Assembly (NCBI GenBank): GCA_030544215.1
Contig: JARZZO010000002.1
Location: forward strand, 62,022,150-62,086,149
Reading direction: 5' to 3'
DNA length: 64,000 bases
Origin: Zantedeschia hybrid cultivar
Taxonomy: Eukaryota; Streptophyta; Magnoliopsida; Alismatales; Araceae
The first letter of the stretch is position 1, and every line of letters begins with the position of its first letter. The notes below the pieces were generated by a model, which searched no databases, was not told the origin of the DNA, and saw only the letters and a program-made list of their open reading frames with translations. This document shows, one piece after another, positions 58,428-64,000 of the stretch. The translations under genes were made by a program, and so were the position numbers.

Positions 58428-59040
58428 GCGGGTCGTTGTGTTTCCCACTCTCGTTGTAGAATTGACATGTTTTAAGGATACGCCGAATTACAAGTTTCCT
58501 GATAGATTAGAGTTATGCATGTTAGTTATTCTTTGAATGCATGTGATTCATATTGAGATGTAGGCATGGAAATCATTGTCTCTTCATGGTTATTATATCC
58601 CTACTGTACTCCACTTGTGGGTGTGTGTGTGGGCTGTGGGGATCGAAGGATCCCTACTGAGTCTTTTCGTTGAGACTCACCCCTGCGGCTTTCAGGTGAG
58701 GACTCCAGGCAGACCTAGCGAGGGTTGTGCGGCTGAGTGCTGAGCGTCGTCGACTGTTGTTCCGGGGTATGCCCCGATGTAGTTGTTATCTTTAATTCTG
58801 GCCTGTATGTAAAATCATTTCTTTTCTGTTGGAGTATGTAATCATTTGCTGTATCGAGTCGCATTGTAATAACTTTTAAATTTCTGCATTTTCCCTTCAA
58901 TTCAATGCGATGTGAATATTTAGCTTAGTTGATTATTTATTTCCCAGACTTACTCGGATCCTGGTTTGGTTGCAAGCTAAATGATTCGGTACCCATTTAG
59001 TAATCGGATCCCCGATTATAGGGTGGCGGGTCGTTACAGT

Positions 59041-59052
59041 TGGTATCAGAGC
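59041..59052 (+). other. Primer-binding site of Tekay-E
   Basis: TGGTATCAGAGC, two bases after the LTR, complementary to the 3' end of initiator tRNA-Met. Confidence 0.92.
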
Positions 59053-59195
59053 ATTTGGTCTGGCAAATAAATGAATAACTAGGTTAAATGTCATGAGTCC
59101 GGCAAATAATTACATTATCCCGTACAGGCACGACGGTAGCGTAGGTTTTGGATTTCTAACTAGAACTTTTCGATTTTGTGTTTGTAGGCGATTAG

Positions 59196-62100
59196 ATGGC
59201 TCCTAGGAAGAGGGTGCCAGTTGTTCGAGAGAGGGCAGATGTCCCTAGTGGTTCTGAGGCCGGTAGGCCGAGTGTAGAGCAGTTCATGGAGGCTATGATG
59301 GATACCATGGCCAGATATCAGACCCGAGACCCTAGTGAGAGTTCTAGTGCTCGGGGTAGGTCCACGGCTGCACTGGAGAGATTCCTGAAGTTGAGGCCAC
59401 CTCACTTCACCGGTCGTCCCGACCCTGACGAGGCCGTTCACTGGCTTAGGGAGATAGAGAAGACTTTTGACACCATGGATTGTGCAGCAGTGGAGAAGAC
59501 TCCGTTAGCTACCTTCATGTTGAAGGATAGCACATACGATTGGTGGACCTCCTTGAAGAGTTTGTCTTATGAGGATAGGAGTCTCAGGGAGATTTCTTGG
59601 GAGACGTTTGTGAAGGAATTCAATGCGCAGTATTTTCCTAGACATGTTCAGAGGGCCAAGGAGAGGGAATTTATGGAGCTGACTCAGGGGAGCATGACAG
59701 TGCTTGAGTACCAGGCGAAGTTTGTTTCGCTTGGGAGGTTTGTGCCCTTCATCTCGGGGGACGAGGAGCGACGTACTGAGAGGTTTGTGGATGGGCTGAG
59801 GTTCGGCCTGAGGAACTTTGTGGCAGCTCACTGTTGTAAGGATTTGGCATCGGCAGTTAGGAGTGCAGCGGCAGTGGAGGCACAGCTGAATCAGTCAGCC
59901 CGGGAGAGAGGATTGACTGCTCAGGGACCAGCACGTGGCAGGGGCAAGGCAGCGGCAGCAGCCCCTTCGTCCGGATCGGGATCGTCGTCACTCGGCTCCC
60001 GATTCAGGAGATTCTTCCGAGGCGGTGGCAGCAGTAGCGGCAGCAGTGGTAGTAGCAGACCTAGGCAGGATCAGCAGAGCCAGTCGGTGTCCAGCGCCCA
60101 GCAGGAGTCAGCCCAGAGGCTTCCTGCAGTTTGTCAGCACTGTGGTGGTACTCATGGGGGGGCTCAGTGTCCTGCTTTCTCTGGGAGATGCTATACTTGT
60201 GGCCAGCAGGGCCACGTGGCGAGGTTTTGCCCGCAGGGGCGTGGCCAGAGACAGGGTCCAGCTGATCAGAAGAAGCCGAGGACCCAAGGGAGAGTGCTGG
60301 CTATCACTAGGAAGGAGGCTCGTGCGTCCAAGTTGGTGGAAGGTACACTTTCTGTCCTTGGGAACTCTGCGCATGTGTTGATTGATTCGGGTGCTTCACA
60401 TTCTTTCATTTCTGAGCAATTCATAGATAATATTTCTGCACCCATTGATGAGTTAGCTGATGGTTTGATGGTAGAGGTTCCTTCTGGGGATTTCATGTTA
60501 TCTTATAATTACTTGAGGAGTGTCCCCTTGACCATTGAGGGCCATGAGTTACCCGCCCAGTTGGTTGTGCTGGCCATTCGTGATTTCGATATCATCCTAG
60601 GCATGGATTGGTTGGAAGCTTACTATGCTGAGGTGGACTGCCACAGGAAGAGAGTGCGTTTCTCTATTCCAGACATTCCCATCTTCTACTTCCAAGGTAT
60701 CAGGCTCTCTTCTCGAGGTATTCTTATTTCTGCCTTTAAGGCTCATAAGTTGCTTGCTGGTGGTTGTGAGGCCTTTCTTGCCTCTGTTGTTATTTCCGAT
60801 GTCCGTGACTGTCTTAGTCCCTGGGAGGTGCCAGTAGTGTGTGACTTTGCAGATGTATTTCCTGAGGAGTTGCCTGGCCTTCCTCCTCAGCTAGAGGTCG
60901 AGTTTACCATTGAGCTTGCACCGGGTACAGCGCCTTTGTCTAAGGCCCCGTATCGGATGGCGCCAGCCGAACTCGCTGAGTTGAAGGCGCAGTTGCAGGA
61001 GTTGCTTGATAAGGGTTTCATTCGTCCCAGTACATCTCCGTGGGGTGCTCTAGTCCTTTTTGTCAGGAAGAAGGACTGTTCTTTGAGACTGTGCATTGAT
61101 TATAGACAGCTGAACCAAGTGACGATTAAGAACAAATACCCGCTTCCTAGGATCGACGATTTGATGGATCAGCTGCAGTCTGCAAGGGTATTTTCCAAGA
61201 TTGACCTGAGATCTGGGTACTATCAGATGAGGATCCGTGATGTTGATGTCAGTAAGACAGCTTTCAGGACTCGGTATGGACATTATGAGTTTTTGGTTAT
61301 GCCCTTCGGTTTGACCAATGCTCCGGCGGCCTTTATGGATTTGATGAACCGAGTCTTTAGGGCCTTTTTGGATCAGTTTGTGGTGGTATTCGTCGATGAT
61401 ATTTTGATATATTCTTCTTCTGAGGATGAGCACGCCACTCATCTTCGAGCAGTGTTGCAGGTCCTAAGGGAGCACCAACTCTATGCCAAGTTCAGCAAGT
61501 GCGAATTCTGGCTAGACAAGGTGCACTTCCTTGGGCACGTCATTTCTGGTGAGGGCATCGCGGTGGATCCAGCCAAGATTGAGGCAGTGATGGATTGGAG
61601 CAGGCCAACTACAGTAACTGAGATCAGGAGCTTCTTGGGGCTTGCCGGTTATTATAGACGGTTTGTTCAGGGGTTTTCGTCGATAGCGGCCCCCTTGTCG
61701 AGGTTGACTCGAAAGGGAGTTCGTTTTGTCTGGACCGAGGATTGTGAACGGAGTTTCACTGAGTTGAAGACTCGCCTCACTTCGGCCCCAGTGTTAGTGC
61801 TTCCATCTGGGTCAGGTGGGTTTGTGGTTTACTCGGACGCGTCCCGTCGAGGTTTGGGCGCAGTTCTAATGCAGCATGGCAGGGTAGTGGCTTATGCTTC
61901 TCGACAGCTGAAGAAGCATGAAGAGAACTATCCTACCCATGATTTGGAGCTGGCAGCTGTTGTATTCGCACTTAAGATTTGGAGACATTACTTGTATGGT
62001 GAGAAATTTCAGGTCTTTACTGATCACAAGAGCCTGAAGTATGTGTTCACTCAGAGAGACTTGAACTTGAGGCAGCGAAGGTGGATGGAGTTCATTAAGG

Positions 62101-63701
62101 ATTATGACTTTGACTTTTCTTATCATCCAGGCAAGGCGAATGTTGTGGCAGACGCCTTGAGTCGAAAGACGGTCATGTCATACCTTATGATTCGAGAATG
62201 GAAATTATTTGAGCAGGTTGTGGAATCTTCCTTCCGGGTACCACGTGAGGATGATAGACCCGTGTTGGCCAGCTTGACTGTGAGACCAGCTGTGTACCAT
62301 GCTGTGATTGAGGCCCAGAGGGCAGATGCAGAATTACCGCAGATTCTCCAGAGACCGGAGGTGGAATTGTGGGATGACGACACAGTTAGATTCAGAGGTA
62401 GACTTTATGTCCCGGCCGAAGAGGACATACGTAGGAGTGTCCTCGATGAGGCGCACCGTTCCAGATATGCAGTGCATCCCGGAACAACCAAAATGTATCA
62501 GTGTTTGAGGAGGCACTTCTGGTGGCCTGGTATGAAGACTGATGTGGCTGAGTATGTGGCTAGGTGCATGACCTGTCAGCAGGTTAAAGCCGAGCATCAG
62601 AGACCTGGAGGGTTGCTGCAGCCCTTGCCGATTCCGGAATGGAAGTGGGAACACGTGACTATGGACTTTGTGATGGGTTTACCTACATCCCCTAACAGGA
62701 GAGATGCTATCTGGGTCATTGTTGACCGGCTGACCAAGTCGGCACACTTCCTAGCTATTAGGAAGGACTGGTCGGTCGGTAAGTTGGCCAAGTTGTTTGT
62801 AGAGCGGATCATCTCTCTGCACGGGGTACCTTTGTCCATCGTATCAGATCGAGATCCGAGGTTCACTTCCAGGTTATGGAAGAGTTTTCAGAATGCCTTG
62901 GGTTCTCAGTTGGCTTTCAGTTCGGCATACCATCCCGAGACCGATGGGCAGTCGGAGAGGACCATTCAGACTTTGGAGGACATGCTCAGGGCGTGTTGTT
63001 TAGATTGGGGAGGTTCTTGGGAGCAGCATTTGTCTACGGTGGAGTTTGCCTATAACAACAGTTATCATTCCAGTATCGGCATGGCGCCTTACGAGGCTTT
63101 GTATGGGCGACCGTGTCGATCTCCTCTGTGTTGGTCTGAGATTGGTGAGAGACAGATTGCAGGACCTGAGTTAGTTCAGCAGTGTACTGAGGTGGTCAGG
63201 ACGGTACGTCAGAGGTTGGCAGCAGCTCAGAGCAGGCAGAAGAGTTATGCTGATATCCGGAGGAGACCACTTGAGTTTGAGGTGGGAGACCACGTGTTCC
63301 TCCGAATCTCACCCGCCAAGGGTGTGATGAGATTCGGGAAGCGAGGCAAGCTGAGTCCGCGATATATTGGACCTTTCCCCATTCTTGCTCGGATTGGGGA
63401 AACCGCGTATCAGCTGGCCTTGCCACCCAGTCTTGCAGGGGTACACGATGTGTTCCATGTTTCCTTGCTGAGGAAATATGTTCAGGATCCATCCCACGTC
63501 TTGGATTTTTCAGAGTTGGAGATTGCTGAGAACTTGTCTTTTCCAGAGTTTCCAGTTCGTATTGAGGATCGCAGGGAGCAAGTCCTTCGGAACAAGATCG
63601 TACCATTAGTCAAGGTGATCTGGCAGTACCGCTCCGGGGGCGAGGCAACCTGGGAGCGTGAGGACGAGATGCGGGAGCAGTTTCCTTACCTTTTCTCGTA
63701 G
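59196..63701 (+). CDS. gag-pol: Gag-pol polyprotein of Tekay-E, 1501 aa, intact
   Basis: It encodes the whole retrotransposition machinery in one frame. Gag core at residues about 60-225 (WLREIEKTFDTMD, ATFMLKDSTYDWW, FVKEFNAQYFP). A Ser/Gly-rich linker is followed by two cysteine knuckles: C313-C316-H320-C325 (one residue short of the standard spacing) and a standard CCHC at C332-C335-H340-C345. Protease: D397-S-G. RT: about 605-790, with D670 (FSKIDLRSGYYQ) and FVDD (D734, D735). RNase H: D881, E918, D943, D986. Integrase: zinc H1087, H1094, C1124, C1127; core D1157, D1218, E1254 (D,D35E). GPF module about 1390-1430 (YIGPFPIL). C-terminal chromodomain about 1452-1500 (VKVIWQYRSGGEATWERE), which in this lineage steers integration. 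The start codon is MAPRKRVP, also the start in Tekay-D. Length and domain order are those of Tekay/Del elements. No defect is seen. Confidence 0.97.
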   Translation: MAPRKRVPVVRERADVPSGSEAGRPSVEQFMEAMMDTMARYQTRDPSESSSARGRSTAALERFLKLRPPHFTGRPDPDEAVHWLREIEKTFDTMDCAAVEKTPLATFMLKDSTYDWWTSLKSLSYEDRSLREISWETFVKEFNAQYFPRHVQRAKEREFMELTQGSMTVLEYQAKFVSLGRFVPFISGDEERRTERFVDGLRFGLRNFVAAHCCKDLASAVRSAAAVEAQLNQSARERGLTAQGPARGRGKAAAAAPSSGSGSSSLGSRFRRFFRGGGSSSGSSGSSRPRQDQQSQSVSSAQQESAQRLPAVCQHCGGTHGGAQCPAFSGRCYTCGQQGHVARFCPQGRGQRQGPADQKKPRTQGRVLAITRKEARASKLVEGTLSVLGNSAHVLIDSGASHSFISEQFIDNISAPIDELADGLMVEVPSGDFMLSYNYLRSVPLTIEGHELPAQLVVLAIRDFDIILGMDWLEAYYAEVDCHRKRVRFSIPDIPIFYFQGIRLSSRGILISAFKAHKLLAGGCEAFLASVVISDVRDCLSPWEVPVVCDFADVFPEELPGLPPQLEVEFTIELAPGTAPLSKAPYRMAPAELAELKAQLQELLDKGFIRPSTSPWGALVLFVRKKDCSLRLCIDYRQLNQVTIKNKYPLPRIDDLMDQLQSARVFSKIDLRSGYYQMRIRDVDVSKTAFRTRYGHYEFLVMPFGLTNAPAAFMDLMNRVFRAFLDQFVVVFVDDILIYSSSEDEHATHLRAVLQVLREHQLYAKFSKCEFWLDKVHFLGHVISGEGIAVDPAKIEAVMDWSRPTTVTEIRSFLGLAGYYRRFVQGFSSIAAPLSRLTRKGVRFVWTEDCERSFTELKTRLTSAPVLVLPSGSGGFVVYSDASRRGLGAVLMQHGRVVAYASRQLKKHEENYPTHDLELAAVVFALKIWRHYLYGEKFQVFTDHKSLKYVFTQRDLNLRQRRWMEFIKDYDFDFSYHPGKANVVADALSRKTVMSYLMIREWKLFEQVVESSFRVPREDDRPVLASLTVRPAVYHAVIEAQRADAELPQILQRPEVELWDDDTVRFRGRLYVPAEEDIRRSVLDEAHRSRYAVHPGTTKMYQCLRRHFWWPGMKTDVAEYVARCMTCQQVKAEHQRPGGLLQPLPIPEWKWEHVTMDFVMGLPTSPNRRDAIWVIVDRLTKSAHFLAIRKDWSVGKLAKLFVERIISLHGVPLSIVSDRDPRFTSRLWKSFQNALGSQLAFSSAYHPETDGQSERTIQTLEDMLRACCLDWGGSWEQHLSTVEFAYNNSYHSSIGMAPYEALYGRPCRSPLCWSEIGERQIAGPELVQQCTEVVRTVRQRLAAAQSRQKSYADIRRRPLEFEVGDHVFLRISPAKGVMRFGKRGKLSPRYIGPFPILARIGETAYQLALPPSLAGVHDVFHVSLLRKYVQDPSHVLDFSELEIAENLSFPEFPVRIEDRREQVLRNKIVPLVKVIWQYRSGGEATWEREDEMREQFPYLFS

Positions 63702-63777
63702 GTTATCCTGTGAACTTGTATATCCATGCTTTGTCTTGGTTAATTCTAACAGGCAATTTCGGGGGCGAAATTCTTTT

Positions 63778-63790
63778 AAGGGGGGGAGAA
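63778..63790 (+). other. Polypurine tract of Tekay-E
   Basis: AAGGGGGGGAGAA ends directly at the 3' LTR. Confidence 0.92.
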
Positions 63791-64000
63791 TGTAAGGACT
63801 GAGGCTTTCGGATCCGGTTTTCGGGGTTGGGACCCTGTAGTTCAGGCTCCAGTGGGGCTGAGACTCTGTTTCGATTTGCGTCGAGCCCGCGAGACGCGGT
63901 TTAAACGGCGTCCAGCTATGCTGACGCGTTTTAGCCTGTGCCACGTGGGCTGGCTTTGGGTCGCGAGAGTACGGCCCTGACATGTCGTCTGAACGGCGTC
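63791..64000 (+). repeat. 3' LTR of Tekay-E, first 210 bp
   Basis: Identical by eye to 56505-56714. It continues past the window edge. Confidence 0.95.

Larger units (their letters stand above)
56505..59038 (+). repeat. 5' LTR of Tekay-E
   Basis: 2534 bp, TGTAAGGACTG to GGTCGTTACA. It is related to the solo LTRs at 9198-13533. It carries the GCGTCG hairpins (56590-57917), a CT-rich tract (about 56930-57060), and a short duplication (58320-58427). I see no clear TATA box. Confidence 0.93.
56505..64000 (+). mobile_element. Tekay-E: apparently intact chromovirus (Tekay/Del) retrotransposon, 3' end outside the window
   Basis: 5' LTR, PBS, one uninterrupted gag-pol frame, polypurine tract and the first 210 bp of the 3' LTR. 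The left target site is GTATT (56500-56504); the right one is outside. The visible part of the 3' LTR is identical to the 5' LTR start. It entered the Tekay-D leader in the opposite direction. It is the only element here that could in principle be autonomous. Confidence 0.95.

Noticed and set aside
59041..59052. Possible tRNA genes
   Set aside because: The tRNA-like strings here and at 46695, 26137 and 35676 are short primer-binding sites only; no cloverleaf or internal promoter boxes were found.

Overview
The window is plant nuclear DNA and consists almost entirely of nested LTR retrotransposons. No intact host gene can be supported. The reasons for calling it an angiosperm are: Ty3 elements of the Tekay/Del, Athila and Tat/Ogre types; Ty1 elements of the Tork/Angela type; primer-binding sites matching plant initiator tRNA-Met (TGGTATCAGAGC) and the Athila-type site (TTGGCGCCGTTGCCGGGGA); and 5-bp target-site duplications (TSDs). 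I cannot name the species. Lineage names rest on motif recognition, not on database searches.

Layout from left to right (- means the element reads on the minus strand). (1) 1-2152: AT-rich flank with one edge-truncated open frame and an LTR-like promoter. (2) 2153-14550: Tat-1 (-), a Tat-type element with gag-protease, no RT or integrase, a 72-bp tandem array and a separate gene on the opposite strand. Its gag is split by a solo LTR (9198-13533), which itself holds a second solo LTR of the same family (9684-11894). (3) 14551-14908: flank. (4) 14909-about 22338: Copia-A (-), lacking its 5' LTR. (5) 22339-23863: Tekay-F (-), a gag-protease-RT fragment. (6) 23864-24441: Tekay-G, an LTR fragment. 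(7) 24442-28956: Athila-1 (+), an LTR plus broken gag, cut off abruptly. (8) 28957-48256: Copia-B (-), split by an Athila solo LTR (31286-33272) and a complete 8.1-kb non-autonomous Athila-2 (33693-41819). (9) 48257-51723: Ogre/Tat-C (-), 5' LTR, leader and gag. (10) 51724-56504: Tekay-D (-), a degenerate full gag-pol. (11) 56505 to the right edge: Tekay-E (+), with an intact 1501-codon gag-pol and a 3' LTR whose visible 210 bp match the 5' LTR exactly.

The nesting gives an order of events on the right side: Tekay-D, then Ogre/Tat-C inside its LTR, then Copia-B inside the C gag, then Athila-2 and the solo LTR inside the Copia-B RT. Tekay-E entered the Tekay-D leader independently and looks like the youngest and only potentially autonomous element. 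Two junctions (about 22338 and 28956/28957) cut through element bodies without LTR ends or TSDs and look like deletion joints.

The most unusual signal is a set of short imperfect hairpins built on GGCGTCG/CGACGCC arms. About 14 fill the Tekay-E LTR, and they recur in the Tekay solo LTRs, in the Tekay-D LTR remnant, and in the LTR and leader of the unrelated Ogre/Tat-C element. Other notable points are a 17-21-nt palindrome array and a four-fold 20-nt motif in the Copia-B leader, and a degenerate 696-codon protease-like ORF with an internal 83-codon duplication in Athila-2.
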